Assembly: GCA_026004215.1 (NCBI GenBank)
Contig: BPIR01000002.1
Location: 175,844-239,843 of the forward strand
From: Candidatus Binatia bacterium
GTDB lineage: Bacteria > Desulfobacterota > Binatia > HRBIN30
DNA: 64,000 nucleotides
Direction of reading: 5' to 3'
Shown here in pieces: positions 36,126-45,031 of the stretch (position 1 is its first letter; the number at the start of each line of letters is the position of its first letter). Made by a program: the position numbers and the translations under genes. Below the pieces are notes generated by a model that searched no databases, was not told the DNA's origin, and saw nothing but the letters and a program-made list of their open reading frames with translations.

Positions 36126-36995
36126 TCACAATGCCTCGGCAACGATCTCGGCGCAAGAAATGCGATTGGTCGGATGCGGAACCGTATCGCACGATACGAC
36201 CCGCTCGATACCAGCGCGTTTCAAGCGCTCCACCGCCCCAGGCGAGAAAATCGCATGCACGACCACGGCTTCGACCCGCCGGGCTCCCAAACGCCGCAAC
36301 ACGCGGGCGGCCCGCGCTAGAGTCGCGCCACTGCTGGCAATATCGTCCACCAACATCACATCGCGTGCCGGCAGGGGCCCATCGAATTCCACGGACACGC
36401 GCCGATCGCCACGCCGTTCTTTGCGACCCACAAGCCACGGCAACCCAGCGGCGCGTCCGACTTGCTCGACCCAACGAGCGGATTCCGCATCCGGACCCGC
36501 TAAACAACCCTGCCACCGCCGCTCCGACAAATAAGCGGCAATCGCAGGTGCGGCCGAAAGCGACAACCCCGGTACCACTTCGGACAATCGCTCGATCCGG
36601 TGCAAATGCGCCTCGATCGTCAGCACGCGATCGAATCCGGACCGGAGCAAATGACCCAAAACGCGCTGCGAAACCGGCTCGCCGCGTCGAAACACCGCGT
36701 CCTGCCGCATGTACGGAAGATAGGGGGCTACCAGGGTCACACGCTCCGCACCGACCCGCCGCAGCGCGTCGGCCGCCAGGAGCAGGGGAAAAAGTTTCTC
36801 GTTCGGGTCGTGCAGGCGCTGCACCACGATCGCCTGCGCCGGCACGGTTTCGGGTACGCGCACTAAGGTCTCGCGGTCCGGGAATTCGTGAAGCGCAACC
36901 CGGGCCATCGGGAGGTCACGCAGGAGCGCAATCCGCCGGGTCCAGCCCCAAGCTTCCGGAAACGCTACCAGTAGAGGCTTGCGGGGACGCCTCAT
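36126..36995 (-). CDS. prs: Ribose-phosphate pyrophosphokinase family protein
   Basis: A 289-residue PRPP synthetase-like protein. The PRPP loop is VMLVDDIASSGATLARAARV; YLPYMRQDAVFRRGEPVSQR is the ATP/flexible-loop region, and VLTIEAHLHRIE replaces the usual VDLHAxQIQ. It is about 25 residues shorter than classical Prs and looks like the class III/archaeal-type enzymes. It could instead be a specialised phosphoribosyl donor enzyme. The beta-CASP gene follows 6 bases later, so they form an operon. A second, housekeeping Prs may exist elsewhere. Confidence 0.82.
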   Translation of the reverse strand: MRRPRKPLLVAFPEAWGWTRRIALLRDLPMARVALHEFPDRETLVRVPETVPAQAIVVQRLHDPNEKLFPLLLAADALRRVGAERVTLVAPYLPYMRQDAVFRRGEPVSQRVLGHLLRSGFDRVLTIEAHLHRIERLSEVVPGLSLSAAPAIAAYLSERRWQGCLAGPDAESARWVEQVGRAAGLPWLVGRKERRGDRRVSVEFDGPLPARDVMLVDDIASSGATLARAARVLRRLGARRVEAVVVHAIFSPGAVERLKRAGIERVVSCDTVPHPTNRISCAEIVAEAL

Positions 36996-37128
36996 GCTGT
37001 GTTCGCCTCAACCGCGCGCCCGCAGGCCTTCCTCGCCCACCTGCTATGCAGCTTTGCGATACAATTCTGCGTGGCGATCCTCTGGTCGTTGGGTTGCAAA
37101 AGCAGTCGGCCGCCGCGCCCGCAAATCC

Positions 37129-37344
37129 TCACCGGCGTGGCTTTCCCTGAGAAAAATACGCCGCGCGGCAGCCGCGGTTGCGGCAGAACCACAGGCCGCC
37201 GTCGCAAAAGGCTGTCGGGCAAGTTTCCGAGCCATTCACCAAACGCACAACCGGGTGCCGTTCGCCACAGTAAGCGCAATGAACGAACTTCGCCCCGCCT
37301 TGCTTTCGTTGCCGGTACGAGCGTAGGTCGATCACCTCACCCAT
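37129..37344 (-). CDS. Small zinc-ribbon protein
   Basis: Encodes 71 residues, MGEVIDLRSYRQRKQGGAKF followed by a Cys-rich core: CAYCGERHPV, ETCPTAFC and FCRNRGCRAAYF. Six or seven Cys in CxxC/CxxxxC spacing suggest one or two zinc sites. AAAGG lies 3 bases before the ATG. No enzyme motif, signal or membrane segment. It lies between the PRPP synthetase gene and a second zinc-binding protein. The N-terminal IDLRSYR pattern also occurs in other small bacterial hypotheticals. Function unknown; nucleic-acid binding is a guess. Confidence 0.65.
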   Translation of the reverse strand: MGEVIDLRSYRQRKQGGAKFVHCAYCGERHPVVRLVNGSETCPTAFCDGGLWFCRNRGCRAAYFSQGKPRR

Positions 37345-37398
37345 GGCCTTTATATTTTTCCCGCCACAGCAAAAGTCAAAGGGGTGATGGCTGCGAAT

Positions 37399-37914
37399 TT
37401 ATTCGTCGCGCTCCCACACCGCGTACAAGCAACCATCATCCGGCGACCAATGGTACGAAGCTTTCCCTTTGTAGAGCTTTTTGAGCTCGTGCACGATGCG
37501 GTGGGCGAGCTTTTGGGATGTCGTGAGAACCTCGATCACGTTGCCCTCGCGCTCTGCCGAAACCAAACGCCGCAGCGGCTGTGTAAACCGCGCGCGCTCT
37601 TCGATGTTGCGGATGCGCTTGCGAATCTCCTCCTCGTGCTCGGCAGCAAATTTGCCGCGAATGACGACACGGCCAAAGTATTCGCCTCGTTCGGCTTGCT
37701 TGCAGGCGGGACACACCGTCCAGTTCACTTTTTGGAGCAACGCGTGCGAGCGCTCCCCTGCCCGCCGCCATGCTTGCTTTGTGTACAAGGCACCGCATCG
37801 TTCGCAACACGACGGATCGGGCGGCGGCGGAAGCTTCACGGCCACAGGAGGTTTCTTCGTCTTCCGGCTGCCCTTCTTGTTCATCGCACGAATCAAACCT
37901 TTCGTCGAACCCAT
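37399..37914 (-). CDS. BCAM0308-family zinc-binding protein
   Basis: A 171-residue protein. After a Lys/Pro-rich start it has CCERCGALYTKQAW and VCPACKQAERGEYFGRV, a four-Cys ribbon like that of the archaeal and eukaryotic ribosome factor NMD3. The helical middle reads HEEEIRKRIRNIEERARFTQ, and the end has TSQKLAHRIVHELKKLYKG. This layout is that of the BCAM0308 family, widespread in proteobacteria and of unknown function. It precedes the other small zinc protein by 54 bases on the same strand. Confidence 0.8.
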   Translation of the reverse strand: MGSTKGLIRAMNKKGSRKTKKPPVAVKLPPPPDPSCCERCGALYTKQAWRRAGERSHALLQKVNWTVCPACKQAERGEYFGRVVIRGKFAAEHEEEIRKRIRNIEERARFTQPLRRLVSAEREGNVIEVLTTSQKLAHRIVHELKKLYKGKASYHWSPDDGCLYAVWERDE

Positions 37915-38168
37915 ATCTCTCTCCTCGAATCCACGGTGTTTTGCTGATCCGCGCAGCGACGCGGCAAGGCAGCCCTTCCTTTAAGCACGATTTTGGCCAG
38001 TGAGAACCCGTTGGTGTTTCCCGCCGCTCATAGGAAGACAATGTCGCCCGCGCAACTGCGGCGCGGCGCATGTTTCGCAGCCCTGCTGCCCCGAGCGGGC
38101 CGCTTCCTCTTTCCCACCCTCTCGCATTGCCGGAGTTCGCGTGTCATACCGTGTGGTCACGCAATTCT

Positions 38169-39023
38169 ATGATGTTGCCCCTTCGTGTCGGGATTCCGTT
38201 GTTTCTCTTGCGGCCGAAGCGCATGGCCAGCGTGGCCGCCCATGCAGAGGCATTGGGATTCGAATCGGTGTGGCTGCCGGAACACGTAATTTTCCCGCCG
38301 CAAATTCGTAGCCGGTATCCCTACGCCGAGAGCGGGGCGCCGGTTCGCACCTCGATGCCCTTGTTGGATCCGCTGGTGCTGCTCGCGCACGTAGCCGCAA
38401 AGACGGAGACCATCCGCCTCGGCACGAACGTGTATCTGCCCGCCCTGCGCCACCCGATCGCGAGCGCGCGCATGATTGTGACGTTGGATGTGCTTTCCGG
38501 CGGGCGCCTCACTTTGGGCGTGGGCGCGGGCTGGCTGGAGGAAGAGTTCACAGCGCTCGGTGTGGACTTTGCCTCCCGCGGCGCACGGCTGCGGGAATGC
38601 GTGCGTGCGTGGCGCGTTTTGTGGCAAGAGGAAACGCCGTCATTCTCGGGGAAGTTTTACTCCTTCGGCCCGGTCGTGTTCGAACCCAAACCGAAGCAGC
38701 GCCCCGGTCCTCCCATCTTGTTCGGCGGAGAGACCGAAGCGGCTTTGCGCAGAGCGGCGGCACTGGGCGACGGCTGGTACGGCGTGCGGCACACACCCGA
38801 AAGCGCGCGGGTGCAGGTCGAGCGGCTGCGCGCTCTCCTCGATCAGGAAGGGCGGGCGGGAGAAAGCTTCGAGATCACCGTCAGCAGCGGCCCGCTCACG
38901 CGCCAGGAGTGCGACCGTTTTGCCGCGGTGGGTGTACACCGAGTGGTCGCCTTGCCCTGGCGGCAAGATGCGGAAGCCGAGGCCGCTCTCGACCAGCTCG
39001 CCCGAGAACTGGAACTTGCCTGA
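38169..39023 (+). CDS. LLM-class (F420-type) flavin oxidoreductase
   Basis: A 284-residue luciferase-like TIM barrel. Recognisable are AAHAEALGFESVWLPEHVIF, the strand ETIRLGTNVYLPALRHPIA, LTLGVGAGWLEEEFTALGVD and FEPKPKQRPGPPILFGGETEAALRR, as in the TIGR03619 group of F420-dependent enzymes. F420 use is a family inference. Two adjacent ATG codons (38169 and 38172) are possible; the upstream frame to 38070 looks non-coding and no clear ribosome site is present. Probably monocistronic. Confidence 0.88.
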   Translation: MMLPLRVGIPLFLLRPKRMASVAAHAEALGFESVWLPEHVIFPPQIRSRYPYAESGAPVRTSMPLLDPLVLLAHVAAKTETIRLGTNVYLPALRHPIASARMIVTLDVLSGGRLTLGVGAGWLEEEFTALGVDFASRGARLRECVRAWRVLWQEETPSFSGKFYSFGPVVFEPKPKQRPGPPILFGGETEAALRRAAALGDGWYGVRHTPESARVQVERLRALLDQEGRAGESFEITVSSGPLTRQECDRFAAVGVHRVVALPWRQDAEAEAALDQLARELELA

Positions 39024-39174
39024 TGCCGGCACTACGCGAGAAACCGAAGTGGAATGACCTGCAGGACAAGCGGCCGGCCCGCCCTTCCGAAACGGTCGGT
39101 CCAAGGAGCGGATCCACGGGTTCGACTGCAGGGTTTTGACCCCGTCCTTCCACTTGTCCTAGAGCACGTTTGCG

Positions 39175-40143
39175 ATGGACCTCAGGCTGCGGCAGTTCAG
39201 CTATCGACTCCTGCTTTTGGCGTTTGGTTTTTCCTTGGCCCTGGTGACGGCGGAGGCCCTGTTGCGTTTGGGGGCGTGGTACGTGCGGCGCACCCACGCA
39301 GCACAAACCCTGCTCCTCAGGCCCGGGGCCCAGATTCGCATCCTTACCCTCGGCGACTCGAACACCTACGGGTTTGGCGTCGGGCGCGAGCGCGCGTATC
39401 CGGCCGTACTCGAGCGCCTGTGGAATGACCGAGTGAAAAATCCAACGGTACAAGCGTTCAACCTCGGATTTCCAGGCACCAATTCTTCTCAAATCGCAGC
39501 CGAGCTCGACCGCATGCTGGCCGCGTTTCACCCCGATGTGGTCACAGTAATGGTCGGTGCCAACGATCCGTGGACCGTGCCGGTGCCGGTAAACCAAAAC
39601 GTGCCGGCGGCCGAGCGGATTCAACTATTCTTGTGGCGGACGTCGCGCGTGTACCGCTTGCTGTACATGTTGTCGCGCGCTTGGGACAACGCCAGCCTGG
39701 ACGTCGAGGTCCGGGAAGGCTCGAACATCGCGCAGGGCTCGGGAACGGCCCGTTACGGCCGGCACCACTTTCACCTCGGTCACAAGGTGGCCGAGAGCCC
39801 ACCTCCCGATTGGCAAGTGCGGCTCGAGACCAATCTGCGGCGGATTGCCGCAGGCGTGCGCGCCAGTGGCGCGAAGCTGTACCTGGTCACCTACCCTTCC
39901 GATAGCCACTTGCTCTACGGATACGCCAATGCCGTGATGCGCCGCATTGCCGTGGAAACAGGCTCGGCGCTAGTGGATGTCGCCGCACAAATGCCGCCCG
40001 CATGCAGCAGCGGTCGCTGCCCGGAGCTGTTGCCGGACCACCATCCTTCCGAGCAGGGACACATCCGCACTGCGGAAATTTTGCTGGCTCGTTTGCAAGA
40101 GCATTTCAGCGCCAGCGCGAAGAGCTCTCCCGCAAACCCATGA
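39175..40143 (+). CDS. Membrane-anchored SGNH/GDSL hydrolase
   Basis: A 322-residue protein with an N-terminal signal anchor (YRLLLLAFGFSLALVTAEALL). The SGNH fold follows: block I ILTLGDSNTYGFGV (nucleophilic Ser), block II NLGFPGTNSSQI (Gly), block III VMVGANDPW (Asn) and block V PDHHPSEQGH (Asp/His). The active site should face the periplasm. Members include esterases and O-acyl-modifying enzymes; the substrate here is unknown. The Cys pair CSSGRC near the end may form a disulfide. Convergent with the large lipoprotein gene. Confidence 0.88.
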   Translation: MDLRLRQFSYRLLLLAFGFSLALVTAEALLRLGAWYVRRTHAAQTLLLRPGAQIRILTLGDSNTYGFGVGRERAYPAVLERLWNDRVKNPTVQAFNLGFPGTNSSQIAAELDRMLAAFHPDVVTVMVGANDPWTVPVPVNQNVPAAERIQLFLWRTSRVYRLLYMLSRAWDNASLDVEVREGSNIAQGSGTARYGRHHFHLGHKVAESPPPDWQVRLETNLRRIAAGVRASGAKLYLVTYPSDSHLLYGYANAVMRRIAVETGSALVDVAAQMPPACSSGRCPELLPDHHPSEQGHIRTAEILLARLQEHFSASAKSSPANP

Positions 40144-40223
40144 CGCGCGAAACTGCGGAAACCGTCCTGTGCAGCGTGGCATTTCGAATCTTATTTTCCG
40201 GTCGTGTCTTTCGGCGACCTCTG

Positions 40224-43200
40224 CTACGGGAGTGAGGACAGCTCGCGCCGCGGTGGCGGGGGCAAATAGCCGGGGCAATCGTTGCGCGACTGGCACAAGT
40301 CAGCGCTCAACTCCATGCCATTGGTGACCAAGAAGCGCGCGATCATGTTGAGCAGGAAGTTGCCGATGTCATAAGTTGTCTGCGTTCGGCAACCGCAAGG
40401 ATCGCCGCTCCCAGGAATCGTGCATTCTCGCAAGCACTTTGCGCGAAAGTCGTCGGTCATGGCGCCGGGCAAGCTGAAACCATGCTCGCCGGTGTCGCGA
40501 GCGAGCGGAAAAATCGCTGCGGAACGGCCTCCTAAACGGTCCCACCGATCGAAACCGAGCCTAAGGGGCGGATCCAGTCGGGGGTACTGCGGCCCCCAAA
40601 TGTCGTCCCCACCGCTGAAGTTTTCCACGTCCAAGTGTACTCCCTTTCCGGTCGCATCGGTAAACCGCGCCAAGTTGTCCACCCCTTCGACGGTGTAGGT
40701 ATCGATCAGAACTTGGTTCGGCGACCGCCCGTATCGCGGGTCGGCCTCGAGGAACGGCACCAAACCGGCCGCGCGGGCAAAGGTCACCCCCGAAGCTGTG
40801 GGCACATTCATGTCGCCCTGCGAGGTCACAACCAGAGCGTGGGAGCCCGTGCGCTCGCGGGTGAATGGAAATTCCAGCGGCTCCAGTAACAGGTGCGGAG
40901 CGAACACAGCCGGGTCTGCCGGATCCACGACCAACTGGCCGATGGAGGCCATGCGCCGGATCTCGGGAGTATTCCGCGGCCGCCCTAAGCCGTCTTCCAA
41001 CGCCCGCAAGGGCGCGCCCGCACGAAACTCGCGAGCTTGGTACGTAAAGTCGGCGCCAAAGCGATCCAGCACCGCGCGCACCGTGCTGTCGGGTGCGACC
41101 TCGCACTTCGTACCGGGCAAGAGCACCGGGCCAGCGTAAAACACCAAGCGAATCGGGTCGCCGCGGTCGCTTTCGAGCGAAGCACGCACCTGCCCCGGAG
41201 GCAGCACCAGCCCGCATCCGCGGGCGCCGTTCGCCAAGTTCTCCACCACGAGTGTGTCCCCTACTTGCACGCCTTCGACACTGCCCAGCGGTCGGCGTGC
41301 CAGGTCGTTCAGATTCACCACCACCGTTTGTAGGATCATACGTCCGCTCGCGGGATCGAGGTTGCCCACGTAAAGCGGGCCCATCAGTCGGAGCACGAAC
41401 GCTTCCAGGGCTCCTCCCTGCACCGTGCGCATCCCGATGTCCACGTAGCCACCGCCGCCGGCAATCGGGGCCACCGCCGTGATCTGTGGTTCGGCTCCAC
41501 CCATGAGCATGGACATGATCCCACCCAGAGATGCGCCGGTCATGACAATGGGAGCATCGCCCCCCACATCGACATGCCCATCGCCGTCGAAATCGCCGGC
41601 AATGTCGGGTACGCCGTCTTCGCCCAAATCGAACTCCCACAGACGACGTCCGTCCCAGCTCCGCAAGATGCGCACGAGCTGCGAGTAATCCAACATGAAC
41701 TGGCGCACGATGTCGCGCGTGTGGAATAGGTATGCACTCCAGAAATCGGCACCCGAATCTTTGATCCCATCGCCGTTCTGGTCGAAGGCGCGATCCGACA
41801 GCGTGGCATCCACGGCAGCGCCGTAGCCCATCGCGCCCAAGAGTTGTCGCGCCAGCGCTTCTTGCTCGGGGGTGAGCCCGATGCCGTGCGAGGGCCCATC
41901 GATGGCGATGGTGGCCAAACCATGGCGCGCGAAGAAGCCTGCGAACTGCATGATCGGGAAGCGATTCCCGGTGTAGCCGTGGCTCAAAATCGCAACCGGT
42001 GCGGGACGACCATCTTTCCGCGCGGATACCTCCTTTCGCGGCACGGCCAGGGTGAAGTACACGGTTTCGCTGCGCGCAGGAGCGGGCACACGATCGAGAT
42101 CGGGCGGCCAGGCTTGCTCGTTCAAACTCAAGAAGTTACCGGCCTCGTCGGTTCGAGGGAACAACTGCGGCGACCGGTACGTGCCGATGACGAAGTAGTC
42201 CACGTACTCCAACGATGTGGCGAGCTGGCGGTATTCCTCGGAGTTGGCATTCAAGCCGAGAAACGTCGTCACCAGCGGCCGGGCAGCCTGCAACCAGTTC
42301 TCGCCGTACAAGAGGTACAGGCGCTTACTGTCCGGGAAGCGTTCGGCATCCCGCAACGGAAGCAAGGCCTCGACCTTGGCGGGGAATTCGTGCGCTAAAT
42401 GCCGCTGCGGACCGTAACCGTACAAACCTTCGCGTACCGCTCGCCAGTGACTTTCCACCGACTGCGTGGTGAACGTAAAGGCAAACGCCACATCGGCCAG
42501 CGTGAGCCCGTGTGGCAGCACCCGCGCGAGCGGCCGTAGCGCCTCGGTTTGCGATGTATGGTGGACGGTCGGATACGGCGAGCCGACCGGATCGCCGTGA
42601 ACATCGCGCAAGCGGCGGGTAATCACCACCGCATACGTGGTGCGTTCGCGCAGCGGGAGTAGCGGGCGCAGGATGAGCGTGTTGGTTTCCCGCTCGTAAA
42701 AGTTCATGAAGTTATCCACGCGGGCCTGGATGTCGTTGCGCGGAGGGTTGGCCCACGGCAAATAGTTGGGCTTGTCGAGAACCCCATCGGCATCGGTGTC
42801 CTCGCCCGGATCGAGGATGCCGTTGCCGTTGACGTCTTCGTCCACCTCGTCGAACAAAATCGAAACCGTGCCCGCGCGCGGATCGTTGTCCCAGTAGTTG
42901 TCGCGGCGTTCCAGGATCACGGGATAATTCCCATTCCCCACGTCGAGGTGGTGCAAGCGGCCAAATTCCGGCGAGCGCGGGTCGATGTCGATGAGGTAAA
43001 TCACGTCGTTCTCGGTTTCGTACAAGGGGTCGCGGTGACCTTCGAGAACCGACTGGATGTCAATGGGGCCGGTAAACGGAATGGTGATCGGCTGAAAGAC
43101 GCCCCAACCATCGAGCTGGTCGATTTTTTCCCGGGTCAAGCGTTCGAAACCGGTCGGGGCAACCATCGAAGCGTTGATGCGCCGCCCGGTGGCGGAACTG

Positions 43201-43412
43201 GCATCGACAATCGTGGCCACATCGTTCGGCAATGGAATTTCCGGAAGCGGCTTGTGGAAAAAATCCATCTTGACGGTCGTTCGCGCCGGCTGCGCCGTGG
43301 CAATGCCTTCCGACTCGGAGAGAGAGCAACCACTGAGTAGCCAGGCCGCTGTGCCGACGACGCCGGCAATCCCTGCCACTAACCGGAAATGCACCCTCGC
43401 TCCCCTGTTCAT
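40224..43412 (-). CDS. Very large alpha/beta-hydrolase lipoprotein with Ca-binding-like repeats
   Basis: A 1062-residue exported lipoprotein. The start at 43412 has GAGGAG 7 bases upstream; the longer frame starts 15 bases earlier. Signal and lipobox are AAWLLSGC. Residues 50-330 resemble the beta-rich N-terminal part of bacterial lipases. The hydrolase core has AILSHGYTGN, AIDGPSHGIG and MTGASLGGIMSM, whose Ser is the presumed nucleophile. Asp-rich stretches like dockerin or EF-hand loops occur in both halves (DVNGNGILDPGEDTDADGV, DQNGDGIKDSG, DFDGDGHVDVGGD). The tail has six Cys. The barrel gene upstream ends 11 bases away, so the two are co-expressed. Substrate unknown. Confidence 0.85.
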   Translation of the reverse strand: MNRGARVHFRLVAGIAGVVGTAAWLLSGCSLSESEGIATAQPARTTVKMDFFHKPLPEIPLPNDVATIVDASSATGRRINASMVAPTGFERLTREKIDQLDGWGVFQPITIPFTGPIDIQSVLEGHRDPLYETENDVIYLIDIDPRSPEFGRLHHLDVGNGNYPVILERRDNYWDNDPRAGTVSILFDEVDEDVNGNGILDPGEDTDADGVLDKPNYLPWANPPRNDIQARVDNFMNFYERETNTLILRPLLPLRERTTYAVVITRRLRDVHGDPVGSPYPTVHHTSQTEALRPLARVLPHGLTLADVAFAFTFTTQSVESHWRAVREGLYGYGPQRHLAHEFPAKVEALLPLRDAERFPDSKRLYLLYGENWLQAARPLVTTFLGLNANSEEYRQLATSLEYVDYFVIGTYRSPQLFPRTDEAGNFLSLNEQAWPPDLDRVPAPARSETVYFTLAVPRKEVSARKDGRPAPVAILSHGYTGNRFPIMQFAGFFARHGLATIAIDGPSHGIGLTPEQEALARQLLGAMGYGAAVDATLSDRAFDQNGDGIKDSGADFWSAYLFHTRDIVRQFMLDYSQLVRILRSWDGRRLWEFDLGEDGVPDIAGDFDGDGHVDVGGDAPIVMTGASLGGIMSMLMGGAEPQITAVAPIAGGGGYVDIGMRTVQGGALEAFVLRLMGPLYVGNLDPASGRMILQTVVVNLNDLARRPLGSVEGVQVGDTLVVENLANGARGCGLVLPPGQVRASLESDRGDPIRLVFYAGPVLLPGTKCEVAPDSTVRAVLDRFGADFTYQAREFRAGAPLRALEDGLGRPRNTPEIRRMASIGQLVVDPADPAVFAPHLLLEPLEFPFTRERTGSHALVVTSQGDMNVPTASGVTFARAAGLVPFLEADPRYGRSPNQVLIDTYTVEGVDNLARFTDATGKGVHLDVENFSGGDDIWGPQYPRLDPPLRLGFDRWDRLGGRSAAIFPLARDTGEHGFSLPGAMTDDFRAKCLRECTIPGSGDPCGCRTQTTYDIGNFLLNMIARFLVTNGMELSADLCQSRNDCPGYLPPPPRRELSSLP

Positions 43413-43423
43413 GGCCGTTCTCC

Positions 43424-44929
43424 TCACAGTCGAACCTCCAGTAAAATCCGGCCCAAAAACACCTCGCTCATCGTCCCCCCGCGCAGGCGGCGAAACGCGT
43501 TGCCTGGAAAAAGCACGGCGCCTTCCGCGCCCAGTTGAAAGTCAAATCCACGGATGTTGCGGAAATAGCGCCATCCGAGGTCCAACTCCGTTCCGTAGTA
43601 ACGACCGGGACGACCGCCCAACGCATTGTGCGGCTCGCCGCCAAACAGACGGGTGTTGAAGGCATCGGCGTAATCCACTTCGCTCCACGCAAATAGCGGG
43701 CCCCCGTACAGCACCATCGCCTCCATCGCTTGCCACCAGGCGCGCGGAAAGATTGCAATGGTGTTCGAGGGAGCACCACGCGTGGGTAGCCGATCGAGAT
43801 CGGGCACCGGACGACCCACGAGTGTCGGATCCGCAGCGGTGACCACAGTGCGTCCCGTTTGCGCCGCCATGACCACGCGATACAGCAGCAAGCCAAATTC
43901 GTAGTTCGGGTCGACCTTGAAAGCGTTTTGGTCACCATCATCGAAATTCTCGTCGCCGCTGGCGAACAGAAAGTCGAGCGCAAACCCGTGGCTGTCGCGG
44001 TCCAGCCGTGCCTGCACCGTAGCGCCCACTTGCAAGATGTCGTGCTTGGGAAAGTCCACGGTCGGCCCCAGGCTTGTGCTGCCGTCGATTACGGCTGCTT
44101 CACCGGCAAGGGAAAACTCGCCCAGAACACCGAGGTCGCGGCTCGTGCGTGCAAACACGTCGTACACGACCACGTCGAAGCCCCGGCGCACCTTTGCGTC
44201 TTGAGTGCGGTACACGACGTACAGTCCGGCCGAATGGCGCAACCCCGAACCGGCTAGAACGCTCGCGATGTACTGTTGCGCGTCATCGTGGCGCAGCAGC
44301 GGGTCGTCGCCCACGACCTCGTCGTAGGCCAAGCGAAACACGATGTTGGCCGGTGTAAGGGGCGTGGTGCCAATTGTCGCGCGGATCACACGATCGCCGC
44401 TGCGCGGGTCGCCGAAATAGGCATTGTTCTTCGCCCACCCGTGCGCCCCGTCGTTGGCCAGAAGGCCCAAGCCCCAATGGCTCATCGTATAGCCGCCACC
44501 CACGACAAGGAACGCCGAAGGCACCGTCGCCCGCAAAAACAAGCGGCGCAGCTCTGCATGGCTTTTGCGCCCAAAGGGGAGCTCCGCGCCGGCGCGGTCG
44601 GATGGCGGGCCCTCTTCGACACCGGTCACCAAGTCGTGCTCGTAATCGAACTGCAAGGAGTACGGGCGGCGAGCCGTGTCGGTGGTTTCGGCGCTCAGTC
44701 CCACCCGCAAGACGGGGAGGAAGAAAAAATTTTCCCCGAGTGTGGTGCCGTAGCGATCGATGGGAAACGTGCTCACGCCTTCCAAGCGCGTTTGGTACTG
44801 TGCGCGGCCGCTGAGCCGCCACACGTCCCCTTCGACACAGGCCCAGCCGCAGTCGCCGACCCCGCTCGCCCGCGCCACCCCTGCGAGCAGCAAACCGGCA
44901 CCCAACACCCATCGTGAAACGCAACGCAT
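43424..44929 (-). CDS. Outer-membrane beta-barrel protein
   Basis: A 501-residue protein. A signal peptide follows the ATG at 44929 (VLGAGLLLAGVARAS); the frame extends 13 codons upstream but GGGAGGGG favours this start. The mature part has many amphipathic strands (YSLQFDYEHDL, LFLRATVPSAFLVVGGGY, HSAGLYVVYRTQD, GTELDLGWRYF), YTMSHWGLGLLANDG near residue 150, and an end in VFLGRILLEVRL, as expected for a Bam substrate of DUF1302 or alginate-export type. Two Cys lie just after the signal. Tightly linked to the giant hydrolase lipoprotein downstream and probably its transport or anchoring partner. Confidence 0.75.
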   Translation of the reverse strand: MRCVSRWVLGAGLLLAGVARASGVGDCGWACVEGDVWRLSGRAQYQTRLEGVSTFPIDRYGTTLGENFFFLPVLRVGLSAETTDTARRPYSLQFDYEHDLVTGVEEGPPSDRAGAELPFGRKSHAELRRLFLRATVPSAFLVVGGGYTMSHWGLGLLANDGAHGWAKNNAYFGDPRSGDRVIRATIGTTPLTPANIVFRLAYDEVVGDDPLLRHDDAQQYIASVLAGSGLRHSAGLYVVYRTQDAKVRRGFDVVVYDVFARTSRDLGVLGEFSLAGEAAVIDGSTSLGPTVDFPKHDILQVGATVQARLDRDSHGFALDFLFASGDENFDDGDQNAFKVDPNYEFGLLLYRVVMAAQTGRTVVTAADPTLVGRPVPDLDRLPTRGAPSNTIAIFPRAWWQAMEAMVLYGGPLFAWSEVDYADAFNTRLFGGEPHNALGGRPGRYYGTELDLGWRYFRNIRGFDFQLGAEGAVLFPGNAFRRLRGGTMSEVFLGRILLEVRL

Positions 44930-45031
44930 GCCGAAGCCCCTCCCAATAGGCCGGCTAGCGTTACTCATATTCCGTGGACACTTGCAAGCACCCGCACGAG
45001 AAGATTCGCGGGATCCGGCCGAACAGGCGCA

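Noticed and set aside
39105..39125. Possible tRNA T-arm (GGGTTCGACTGC)
   Set aside because: The 3' half of the stem does not pair and no acceptor, D or anticodon arms could be built around it.
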